In this document: piece after piece, positions 24,650 through 32,243 of the stretch | Position numbering within the stretch: position 1 is the first letter of the stretch | Layout of the letters: every line of letters starts with the position of its first letter | Assembly: GCA_964504655.1 (NCBI GenBank) | Contig: CAZDFD010000023.1 | Span: 1 to 50,896 of the forward strand | Origin: JANXAZ01 sp964504655 | GTDB taxonomy: Bacteria; Pseudomonadota; Alphaproteobacteria; Geminicoccales; Geminicoccaceae | Length of the DNA stretch: 50,896 bases | Reading direction: 5' to 3' | The notes under the pieces: generated by a model | Database searches by the model: none | Told to the model about the DNA's origin: nothing | The model's input: the letters and a program-made list of their open reading frames with translations, nothing else | Program-made: the position numbers and the translations under genes

Positions 24650-26046
24650 CAGCGGTCTCCGCCGGCCGGCTCGAGCGCCGCCACGATCCGGGACATCCGG
24701 CTCCCGAGCGAGCCCTTGACGAGGACCGCGTCGCCAGGGCGCACTGCCGCCCGCACGATCGGCGCCAGGGCCGCGGAGTCGGCCGCGTGCACGCCGCGCA
24801 GCCGCTCCGGCAGTGCCTCGGCCAGCGCCGATGCGAGCGGGCCGCAGGTCAGCACGAGTTCGACCCCCGCCCGGAGCAGCGGCTCGGCCAGCGCGGCATG
24901 CAGCTCGGCGGCACGGGGGCCGAGCTCGAGCATGTCGCCCAGGACGGCGAGGCGCCGACCGGGCTGCTGACCCAGGAGCGCGATCGCCGCCGCCATGGAG
25001 GCCGGATTGGCGTTGTAGCTCTCGTCGATCAGGAGCGCCTCGCCACCGCCCGGAAGGGCTATTCGGCGACGGGCGCCGCGGCCGACCGGCGGCGCCAGGT
25101 CGGCCAGATCGGCGGCGGCCCGCTCGACATCGGCACCGAGCGCCTCGACCGTCGCCAGCACGCCGAGCGCGTTGGCCACCCAGTGGCCGCCGGGCGGGCC
25201 GAGCCGGAACCGCAGCCGCCTGCCCCGGTGGTCGAGCTCGACGGTCGAGCCGTCGGCCTCCAGAGTGGCCTCGACCAGCCGCCAGTCGGCCCCGGCGCGG
25301 CTGCCGAAGGTCGTGATCCGGCGCACACCCGCGCGCTCGGCCGCGTCGAGCAGGATCGGGAGCTGCTCGCAGTCGGCCGGCAGGACCGCCACGCCGCCCG
25401 GCTCGAGACCGCCCAGGATCTCGGCCTTGGCGCGAGCGATGCCCAAGAGCCCGTCTTCAAAGTGGCCGAGATGGGCCGGCGCGATCGCGGTCACCAGCGC
25501 CACGTGTGGACGCGCCATCGGCACGAGCGCCGCGATCTCTCCGGCGTGGTTCATGCCGATCTCGAGCACGGCGAAGCGCGCCTCGGCGGGCAGCCGGGCA
25601 AGCGTCAGCGGCAGGCCCCAGTGGTTGTTGTGGCTGGCGGCACTGGCGTGGCAGCCGCCCTGGCGGGCCAGGACGTGGCGGAGGGCCTCCTTGGAGCCGG
25701 TCTTGCCGACCGAGCCGGTGACCGCGGCGACCCGCGCCCGGGCCCGCGCCCGCCCGGCCCGGCCGAGCGCCTGGAGTCCCTCGAGCGTGTCCTCGACGAG
25801 GAGGAGCGGGGCGTCGAGCCCGAGACCTTCCGGACGGCGGGCGACCATGGCGACCGCGGCCCCACTGCCGAGCGCCTCGGCCACGAAGGCGTGCGCGTCG
25901 TGCCGCTCGCCCACGAGCGCCACGAAGAGCTCCCCTGGAGCGAGACTGCGGGTATCGATCGAGACGCCTGTGGCGAGCCAGTCGCCGATGGGCCGGCCGC
26001 CGGTGGCCCGGGCCGCTTCGGCCGCGCTCCAAGTGGCGGCGCTCAC
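24649..26046 (-). CDS. murF: UDP-N-acetylmuramoyl-tripeptide-D-Ala-D-Ala ligase MurF
   Basis: A 465-residue Mur ligase adding D-Ala-D-Ala to the tripeptide. It has VSIDTRSLAPGELFVAL for UDP-substrate binding, VTGSVGKTGSKEAL for ATP, SHNNHWGLPLTLARL, EIGMNHAGEIA, LIDESYNANPASM and LGDMLELG. Start is a GTG at 26046 overlapping the murE stop as GTGA. The normal family length is retained. Confidence 0.97.
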   Translation of the reverse strand: MSAATWSAAEAARATGGRPIGDWLATGVSIDTRSLAPGELFVALVGERHDAHAFVAEALGSGAAVAMVARRPEGLGLDAPLLLVEDTLEGLQALGRAGRARARARVAAVTGSVGKTGSKEALRHVLARQGGCHASAASHNNHWGLPLTLARLPAEARFAVLEIGMNHAGEIAALVPMARPHVALVTAIAPAHLGHFEDGLLGIARAKAEILGGLEPGGVAVLPADCEQLPILLDAAERAGVRRITTFGSRAGADWRLVEATLEADGSTVELDHRGRRLRFRLGPPGGHWVANALGVLATVEALGADVERAAADLADLAPPVGRGARRRIALPGGGEALLIDESYNANPASMAAAIALLGQQPGRRLAVLGDMLELGPRAAELHAALAEPLLRAGVELVLTCGPLASALAEALPERLRGVHAADSAALAPIVRAAVRPGDAVLVKGSLGSRMSRIVAALEPAGGDR

Positions 26047-27500
26047 TGGTGGCCTCCCGGACGGGCGCCGAGCAGCTCGCGGACGACCGCGGCATCATCG
26101 AAGGGCAGGACCGTCTCTCCGACGATCTGGTAGGTCTCGTGGCCCTTGCCGGCCACAAGGAGGAGGTCGCCTTCGCCGAGGCCGTCGAGAGCGGCTTCGA
26201 TCGCGGCGCGCCGGTCGCCGATCTCGACCGCGCCCGGGCAGGCTGCGAGAATCGCCTGGCGGATGGCGGCCGGATCCTCGCTGCGCGGATTGTCGTCGGT
26301 GACGATCACCCGGTCGGCGAGCCGCGCCGCGATCTCCCCCATCTTCGGGCGCTTGCCGGCGTCGCGGTCGCCGCCGCAGCCGAGCACGACATGCAGCCGG
26401 GCGCGCGCGTGCGGGCGGAGGGCCGCGAGCGCCTGGGCGAGCGCGTCGGGTTTGTGGGCATAGTCGACATAGACCGCGGCACCGCTCGGATGATCGGCCA
26501 CGTGCTGCATCCGGCCGGGTGCGCCCGACAGCCCCCCGAGGAGCCCAGCGGCGACCTCGAGCGGTTCGCCGGTGCCGACCACGAGGCCGAGCGCCGTCAG
26601 GAGATTGTACGCCTGGAAACCGCCGATCAGCGCCGTGTCGACGGTACGCGGCCGGCCGTCGAGGAGGAGCTCGAGGCGCTGACCATGGGGCAGCGCGGTC
26701 TGGCCCACGAGGCGCAGCCGACGGGCGTCGCGGCCGAAGTCGAGGATCTCTAGGCCGCGCCGCCGCGCAACCGCCGCGATCGCCCCGGTCTCCGGCGCGT
26801 CGGCATTGAGCACCGCGACGGCCCCGGCCGGCACGAGCTCCTCGAACAGCCGCAGCTTGGCCGCCAAGTAGGCCTCGGCCGTGCCGTGATAGTCGAGATG
26901 GTCGCGCGACAGGTTGGTGAAGGCCGCGGCAGTGAGCGCGAGGCCGTCGACCCGGCGCTGGTCGAGCGCGTGGCTCGACACCTCGAGCACGGCATGGCTC
27001 ACCGCCGCCCGTGCCAGCTCGGCGAGCGCGGCGTGCAGGGTGATCGGGTCGGGCGTCGTCAGGGGCGCCGGCCGCTCGAGGCCGGGCGCCACCACCCCGA
27101 GCGTGCCGAGGCTGGCGGCCCGTCGCCCGAGCCCCTGCCAGAGCTGGCGGGTGAAGCCGGCGACCGAGGTCTTGCCACTGGTACCGGTGACCGCCACCAG
27201 ATGGCGCGGCTGGGCACCGAAGAAGCGTGCGGCGATCCGGGCCAAGGCGGCACGCGGATCGGCCGCGACGAGCAGCGGCACGCCCAATTGTTGGTCGAGC
27301 AGCCGCCGATCGCCGAGGATGGCCGCGGCACCGGCGCGGACCGCGGCGGCCGCAAAGCGGGCGCCGTCGACCCGGCTGCCCGGCAGCGCCGCGAACAGGT
27401 CACCCACCCGCACCGCGCGCGAATCGAGCGCGAGGCCGGTCACCTCACGGTCCGGCCCGACCAGGCGGGCGAGCTCAGCGGCGAGTGTCGACAGCCGCAA
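26043..27500 (-). CDS. murE: UDP-MurNAc-tripeptide synthetase MurE (meso-DAP type)
   Basis: A 485-residue Mur ligase. VTGTSGKTSVAGF binds ATP, EVSSHALDQRRV and NLSRDHLDYHGTAEAYLAAK follow, and VTDDNPRSEDPAAIR carries the DNPRxED signature of enzymes that add meso-diaminopimelate rather than lysine. The start is a TTG at 27500, chosen because a GGGAGGG ribosome-binding site lies seven to eight bases upstream; it overlaps the end of ftsI by 26 bases. No in-frame ATG exists close by without loss of the N-terminal substrate domain. Confidence 0.96.
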   Translation of the reverse strand: MRLSTLAAELARLVGPDREVTGLALDSRAVRVGDLFAALPGSRVDGARFAAAAVRAGAAAILGDRRLLDQQLGVPLLVAADPRAALARIAARFFGAQPRHLVAVTGTSGKTSVAGFTRQLWQGLGRRAASLGTLGVVAPGLERPAPLTTPDPITLHAALAELARAAVSHAVLEVSSHALDQRRVDGLALTAAAFTNLSRDHLDYHGTAEAYLAAKLRLFEELVPAGAVAVLNADAPETGAIAAVARRRGLEILDFGRDARRLRLVGQTALPHGQRLELLLDGRPRTVDTALIGGFQAYNLLTALGLVVGTGEPLEVAAGLLGGLSGAPGRMQHVADHPSGAAVYVDYAHKPDALAQALAALRPHARARLHVVLGCGGDRDAGKRPKMGEIAARLADRVIVTDDNPRSEDPAAIRQAILAACPGAVEIGDRRAAIEAALDGLGEGDLLLVAGKGHETYQIVGETVLPFDDAAVVRELLGARPGGHQ

Positions 27501-29226
27501 GGCGCGACCCTCCCGGGGCCAGTTCGGCGGTCGGCCGCATCGCCTGCCAGCGGTCGCGCCAGCGGGTCTCGACTGCGGGATCCGACGGCGGGACCCCCAG
27601 GATCGGCCCGATCCGGCCGATCACCGCGGCGACCACCGGGGCCGCGATCTGACCGCCGTAGCGGGTGCCGCCGCTGGCGGCGTTCGCCTTGGGCTCGTCG
27701 AGCACGGCGAGCACCAAGTAACGCGGGGCTTCGACCGGAAAGACGCCCACGAAGGAGGCGAGCACCGCCCCGCGCCGGTAGCCGCCGCGACCCGCCTTGT
27801 CGGCGGTTCCGGTCTTGCCGCCCACGAGGTAGCCCGGCACCGCCGCCTTCTTGGCGGTCCCCTCGGCCACGGTGAGCCACATCATCCAGCGCAGGTCCTC
27901 GACCGTGCGGCGGCTCGCGATTCGGGGCCCGGCCACGGCCGGGGCGCCATCGGGGCGCCTGAGGAGGGTCGCGCGCACGAGCGTGCCGTCGCCGACGAGC
28001 GAGGCCACCGCCTCGGCGAAGCGCAGCGGCGAGACGGCGATACCGTGGCCGAACGAAACCGTCGCCGTCACCACGTCCGGCCAGGCGCGCTGCACTTGCG
28101 GACGCGCGACCTCGAGGAGCTCGATCGGGGCCCGCTCGAACAGGCCGAGCCGGGCGAGCAGGCCCTTGAGGGGCTCGGCACCGCCGGCCGCGAAGGCCAT
28201 GAGCGCAGTGCCGATGTTGGAGGAGTGGGAGAAGATCTCGGCCACCGAGTAGGGACGGCGCGCGGGGTGCACGTCGCGGATCCGATAGCGACCGATCTTG
28301 AGCGCCGGCGGAATCTCGAAGCGCTGGCCGACCCGCACCCGAGCGCTGTCGAGCGCGGCCGCGTGCGAGAGCACCTTGAACAGCGAGCCGAGCTCGTAGG
28401 AGCCGCCCGTGCAGCGGTTCTTGCGCTGGTCCGGCCGGGCGTGGGCGGCACCGTTCGGGTCGAAGTCGGGCAGGCTCACGAGCGCCAGGAGCTCGCCGGT
28501 GCGCACGTCGAGGACCAGCCCACAGGCACCGATCGTGCGGAACTCCCGGTGCGCACGCAGAAGCTCGCTGCGGAGTGCCTCCTGGACGCGCAGGTCGAGG
28601 CTCAAGGCGACCTCGGTAGCCCGGCGCAGGCCGCTCGCCCGGCCGTGGTCGAGGGCGTGCTCGAAGCCGGCGAGGCCGCGGTTGTCGATATCGACGAAGC
28701 CGAGCAGGTGACCGGCAGCACTGCCCTTGGGATAGACCCGGTGCTCGGCGAATCGGAGCAGGACACCGGGCAGACCGGCGTCCAGGACCGCCCGCTCGAT
28801 CGCCGGGGGGACCCGGTGTTCGATCCACTCGAAGCGCCGTCCGGCGGCCTTGGCCTGCGCGAGCCTGCGTTCGACCGCGCCGGCGTCGATCCTGGGCAGG
28901 ATCCGTGCCAGACGCTCGATCGTGCGGCGCGGGTCGGCGATCTGGGTCGGGTCCGCGGCGATCGACGCCACGCGGATGTCGGTGGCCATGAGCTCGCCGT
29001 GCCGGTCCAGGATGTCGGGCCGGCGCCGGCGGACCGGCTCGCCGGCCGCGACCGGCTCGGGTGCCGCCTCGGCCGTCCGCTCCTCCGGCGCCAGGTCGAC
29101 GAGCCGGAAGGCGAGCCCGGCGAAGAGCGCGCCGAACAGGATCGACACCAGCTTGAGGCGGCTGCGGCCGCGGCGCAGCGCCGGATCGTCGGCCTCGAGC
29201 GAGGTGTCGAGCCCCTGCCAGCTCAC
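27475..29226 (-). CDS. ftsI: Septal peptidoglycan transpeptidase FtsI (PBP3)
   Basis: A 583-residue class B penicillin-binding protein. A short cytoplasmic part and one membrane helix (LKLVSILFGALFAGLAF) precede a pedestal domain starting RRPDILDRHGELMATDI. The transpeptidase domain has the catalytic SxxK in ELGSLFKVLSHAAALD, SSN in FSHSSNIGTALM and KTG in GGKTGTADKAG. It cross-links septal glycan made by FtsW. The GTG at 29226 overlaps the ftsL stop as GTGA; its 3' end overlaps murE by 26 bases. Confidence 0.97.
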   Translation of the reverse strand: MSWQGLDTSLEADDPALRRGRSRLKLVSILFGALFAGLAFRLVDLAPEERTAEAAPEPVAAGEPVRRRRPDILDRHGELMATDIRVASIAADPTQIADPRRTIERLARILPRIDAGAVERRLAQAKAAGRRFEWIEHRVPPAIERAVLDAGLPGVLLRFAEHRVYPKGSAAGHLLGFVDIDNRGLAGFEHALDHGRASGLRRATEVALSLDLRVQEALRSELLRAHREFRTIGACGLVLDVRTGELLALVSLPDFDPNGAAHARPDQRKNRCTGGSYELGSLFKVLSHAAALDSARVRVGQRFEIPPALKIGRYRIRDVHPARRPYSVAEIFSHSSNIGTALMAFAAGGAEPLKGLLARLGLFERAPIELLEVARPQVQRAWPDVVTATVSFGHGIAVSPLRFAEAVASLVGDGTLVRATLLRRPDGAPAVAGPRIASRRTVEDLRWMMWLTVAEGTAKKAAVPGYLVGGKTGTADKAGRGGYRRGAVLASFVGVFPVEAPRYLVLAVLDEPKANAASGGTRYGGQIAAPVVAAVIGRIGPILGVPPSDPAVETRWRDRWQAMRPTAELAPGGSRLAAVDTRR

Positions 29227-29609
29227 GGTCGACGGCCCGCGGCGGTCGGCAGGGCGGTGGCCGGCTTGAAGCGCAGCTCGACCGCCTGGCCCGGGTCGAG
29301 CTCGACGGTCAGGGTGCGGCCGGCGAAAGCGAGGACAGCAGCGTCCGGCAGGTCCGCGACCCGCGCCATACGCTCGGCCCGGATCGGCTCGAGGCCGAGC
29401 TGCCGAGCCTGGGCGACGATCCGCTCGGGCCGTGTGAGCCAGGCCCAGTCGGCGTGCAGCGTCTGGATCCGCCAGCGCTCCTCCTGGATGGCGCGGCGGG
29501 TGGCCGCGAGCTCGCGCTCGCGCTCGCGGACCACGAACTTGAGCTGGAACACGGCCATCGCCACGAGCAGCGCAGCGCCGCCGAGGGCGATGACCGGCCG
29601 CGGGTTCAC
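29223..29609 (-). CDS. ftsL: Cell division protein FtsL
   Basis: A 128-residue bitopic protein: a short N-terminus, one membrane segment (VIALGGAALLVAMAVFQL), then a heptad-rich coiled coil (VRERERELAATRRAIQEERW) and PERIVAQARQLGLEPI, the usual FtsL/DivIC finish. It bridges FtsQ to FtsW/FtsI in the periplasm. The start is GTG at 29609, overlapping the rsmH stop as GTGA. FtsL sequences vary, so the call relies on topology plus position between rsmH and ftsI. Confidence 0.88.
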   Translation of the reverse strand: MNPRPVIALGGAALLVAMAVFQLKFVVRERERELAATRRAIQEERWRIQTLHADWAWLTRPERIVAQARQLGLEPIRAERMARVADLPDAAVLAFAGRTLTVELDPGQAVELRFKPATALPTAAGRRP

Positions 29610-30601
29610 GCCGCCCTCCGCGCCGCGCGGCCCAACGAGCCGCCCTCCGAATCTGCCGGCGCGGTGGTCCGCTCCGCGACCCGGAGCCGCGCCGAGCGGG
29701 CGCGGGGGTTGCGGGCGATCTCGGCGGCGCTCGGGCGGATCGGACCCGCTGCAGCCCACACCAGCCGCGGCGGGACCGGCTCCCGCGTCGGGGGACGATA
29801 CCGCGAGACCGAGACCCGGCGGCCGCCGTCGCTCTCGATCCAGCGTTTGACGGCCCGATCCTCGCCCGAGTGGAATGCCACCACCACCAGCCGACCGCCC
29901 GGCGCGAGCAGCCGCGGAGCGGCCGCGAGCAGCCGCTCGAGCTCGCCCTGCTCATCGTTGACGGCGATCCGCAGCGCCTGGAAGACGCGAGTGGCGGGAT
30001 CGTGGGCGGCTGCGCGCCGGCCCTTGACGGCGGTCACGAGGGCCCGCAGCTCGCCAGTGCGCTCGATCGGTGCGCGGGCGCGACGGCGGACGATCGCGCG
30101 AGCGATCCGTCGCGCATCCGGCTCGTCGCCGTGGCGAGCGAAGAGCGCCGTGAGCGCCCCCTCGTCGAGCCGGGCGACGAGCTCGGCCGCGGTCGGCCCG
30201 CTCCCGTCCATCCGCATGTCGAGCGGGCCGTCCGCCTGGAAGCCGAAACCGCGACCTGGATCGTCGAGCTGGTCGGAGGAGAGGCCCAGATCGGCTACGA
30301 TCCCGTCGACCGGGCCGATCCCGGCATCGGCGAGCAGGGCCTCGAGGTCCCCGAACCGTCCCTCGAGCGGGACCAGCCGCGGCTCGCCCCGGGCGAGCGC
30401 ACGGGCCCTGGCGGCCGCCGCCGGATCGCGGTCGACCGCCACGACCCGAGCGACCGGCCGGGCGAGCAGCGCCCGGCTGTAGCCGCCACCGCCGAAGGTG
30501 GCGTCGACATAGGTCGCGCCGGCCCGGGGCGCGAGCGCGGTCAAGGCCTCCTCGAGCAGCACCGGCTGGTGCCGTGCGGTGATAGGGAGGGAGTTATCCA
30601 C
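29606..30601 (-). CDS. rsmH: 16S rRNA (cytosine1402-N4)-methyltransferase RsmH (MraW)
   Basis: A 331-residue SAM-dependent methyltransferase. RHQPVLLEEALTAL opens the protein, YVDATFGGGGYSRALL is the SAM loop, GIVADLGLSSDQLDDPGRGF and GPLDMRMD are the family signatures, and FHSGEDRAVKRWI and NPRARSARLR close it (FHSxEDR is more usual). The GTG at 30601 was chosen because GCGAGG lies seven bases upstream and the first residues then fit the family; longer frames with TTG at 30721 or ATG at 30685 exist. This is the first gene of the dcw run; mraZ, which normally precedes it, is absent. Confidence 0.95.
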   Translation of the reverse strand: MDNSLPITARHQPVLLEEALTALAPRAGATYVDATFGGGGYSRALLARPVARVVAVDRDPAAAARARALARGEPRLVPLEGRFGDLEALLADAGIGPVDGIVADLGLSSDQLDDPGRGFGFQADGPLDMRMDGSGPTAAELVARLDEGALTALFARHGDEPDARRIARAIVRRRARAPIERTGELRALVTAVKGRRAAAHDPATRVFQALRIAVNDEQGELERLLAAAPRLLAPGGRLVVVAFHSGEDRAVKRWIESDGGRRVSVSRYRPPTREPVPPRLVWAAAGPIRPSAAEIARNPRARSARLRVAERTTAPADSEGGSLGRAARRAA

Positions 30602-30602
30602 A
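30594..30602 (+). promoter_or_regulatory. Perfect DnaA box overlapping the rsmH start codon
   Basis: TTATCCACA matches the high-affinity DnaA box consensus TTATNCACA at all nine positions. It covers the GTG start codon of rsmH (30599-30601). Whether DnaA binds here is unknown; the site might instead be chance, since the three start bases and the next codons GAT AAC form most of it. Confidence 0.4.
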
Positions 30603-30944
30603 AGCGCCTCGCAACGCCGGCGCGAGCCGCCGCGCTGAGGCCTCGCCGGCGCGGGCGCGAGCCGAGCGTACTCCGCAAGGATCATCAGGTCGGAGCCCCG
30701 GTGCAACCCGCACGGCGACAATGCTCCTCCAGATCCATTGGGCGGAGCGGTCCGGCCTCACCCCGCCGTAACCGCTCTCGATCTTCGAGGCAAAAGGAAA
30801 CTGCTGACCTCCGGAGGAGGGTCGACGAATGTCGAGCTGCCTGCGCCCCGCCACGCAAACCTCAAGACAGAACAGCTTGGGACTTACACGATCCGATTAC
30901 TTTCAGGGCAAGTATGAAAGCAACGGACCTGTGGTCTTCCCTGT

Positions 30945-30973
30945 AGCGTATCGTGGGGCCCGACCATGGTCAA
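30945..30973 (-). promoter_or_regulatory. Candidate dcw-cluster promoter upstream of rsmH
   Basis: On the minus strand TTGACC (30973-30968), a 17-base spacer and TACGCT (30950-30945). The -35 is strong; the -10 matches consensus at three of six positions, acceptable for alphaproteobacterial housekeeping promoters, which tolerate weak -10 elements. Transcription would begin near 30938. A TTGACA at 31007-31002 has no partner -10 at normal spacing. Confidence 0.4.
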
Positions 30974-31034
30974 GACGCTTGCGCGGTTGCCGGCAAGCCG
31001 CTGTCAAGGCGAAAACGGCCCAATCGAGCAATTC

Positions 31035-31043
31035 TGTGGACAA
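31035..31043 (-). promoter_or_regulatory. DnaA-box-like site, one mismatch
   Basis: Reads TTGTCCACA on the minus strand, one base from TTATCCACA. It lies about 60 bases upstream of the candidate -35 of the rsmH promoter. Alone it is weak; paired with the perfect box at 30594 it suggests a replication-linked control region. Confidence 0.25.
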
Positions 31044-31114
31044 GTGCGGGAAAAAGGCCCGCGTTCGACCACTGGTTCAGGGACGCCGCCGCGCCCCGGA
31101 TCGGGATCGGGATC

Positions 31115-31531
<417 letters not shown>

Positions 31532-31533
31532 TT

Positions 31534-32235
31534 TCAAATGGCGCCGCCGGCCTCCGCGCACAAGCCCGCCACGGCCTCCAGTCGACCCATGCTCTCGGCG
31601 TCGAGCTGGCCGTCCACCCGCCAGGGGCGCCAGCGTCGCTGGAAGGCGGCCAGCGCCAGCGACCGCTCGCCCGGCCCGGCGGGCGGCCGGAAGCCGATTG
31701 CGGCGAGCAGGCGGTCGGCGGACCCGACGTCCGGCGGTCGCGGCGGCGCCACGCTCGGCCACGGCCCGATCCCCGCCCGGGCGAGTCGCCACCAGGGGAA
31801 GCGCTCGCCCGGGTCGAGCTTGCGGTCCGGCGCGATCTCGCAGTGCCCGAGCACGCCCACGGGCGCGATCGGCCAGCGCGCTCGGATCGCCTGCAGCAGC
31901 ACCAACAGCGCCTCGATCTGCGGCTCCGGGAACGGCCGCAGTCCGTGCGCGTGGCCCGGATTGACGAGCTCGATCCCGATCGAGACGTCGTTGAGCCGCT
32001 CGCGCCCGCGCCACCAGCTCCGCCCGGCGTGCCAGGCACGCTCGGCCTCGGGCACGAGCGACCAGAGCGAGCCGTCCTCCTCGATCAGATGATGGGCACT
32101 GACCCGGGTGGCCGGGTCGCACAGCCGATCCAACGCCGCCAATCCGCTCGCCATGCCGGTGTAGTGCAGGACGACGAGCTCGATCCGTGCCACGGCCGGC
32201 CGCGGATCCCGGTTGGGAGAGACACGGACCGGCAC
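31534..32235 (-). CDS. AmpD-type N-acetylmuramoyl-L-alanine amidase with peptidoglycan-binding tail
   Basis: About 233 residues. An amidase_2 domain supplies zinc ligands in VVLHYTGM (His) and GHCEIAPDRKLDPGERFPW (His and Asp); SAHHLIEEDGSLWSLVPE and WHAG lie between. A C-terminal part ending FQRRWRPWRVDGQLDAESM resembles a peptidoglycan-binding_1 domain. It cleaves the bond between MurNAc or anhydro-MurNAc and L-Ala, perhaps in wall recycling. The start is uncertain: GTG at 32235, 8 bases after the preceding gene, is preferred; CTG at 32247 is possible. No signal peptide is apparent with this start. Its stop codon lies two bases from the 5' end of rnpB. Confidence 0.85.
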   Translation of the reverse strand: MPVRVSPNRDPRPAVARIELVVLHYTGMASGLAALDRLCDPATRVSAHHLIEEDGSLWSLVPEAERAWHAGRSWWRGRERLNDVSIGIELVNPGHAHGLRPFPEPQIEALLVLLQAIRARWPIAPVGVLGHCEIAPDRKLDPGERFPWWRLARAGIGPWPSVAPPRPPDVGSADRLLAAIGFRPPAGPGERSLALAAFQRRWRPWRVDGQLDAESMGRLEAVAGLCAEAGGAI

Positions 32236-32243
32236 CGTGCGGA

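Larger units (their letters stand above)
30602..31114. other. 513-base non-coding leader between rsmH and rnpB
   Basis: Relative to its neighbours this stretch is AT-richer and has no credible coding frame on either strand. On the minus strand it holds a candidate promoter (30973-30945), implying an rsmH leader of over 330 bases, and a second DnaA-like box (31035-31043). CCTCCGGAGG near 30810 is a short palindrome. No mraZ gene or recognisable remnant, and no tandem GTGG boxes of the kind MraZ binds, were seen. A plus-strand frame starting at 30829 has a strong ribosome-binding site but poor codon use and runs into rnpB antisense. Confidence 0.6.

Noticed and set aside
24787..26133. Long plus-strand frames opposite murF and murE
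   Set aside because: Shadows of the Mur ligases; no domains and extreme Arg/Gly content.
26000..27500. Start of murE upstream of the TTG
   Set aside because: Longer starts would lie inside ftsI, and the TTG has an excellent ribosome-binding site at proper spacing.
31046..31062. GCGGG-N7-CCCGC hairpin downstream of rnpB
   Set aside because: The stem is only five pairs and its loop, not its tail, contains the T-run, so it does not fit an intrinsic terminator.
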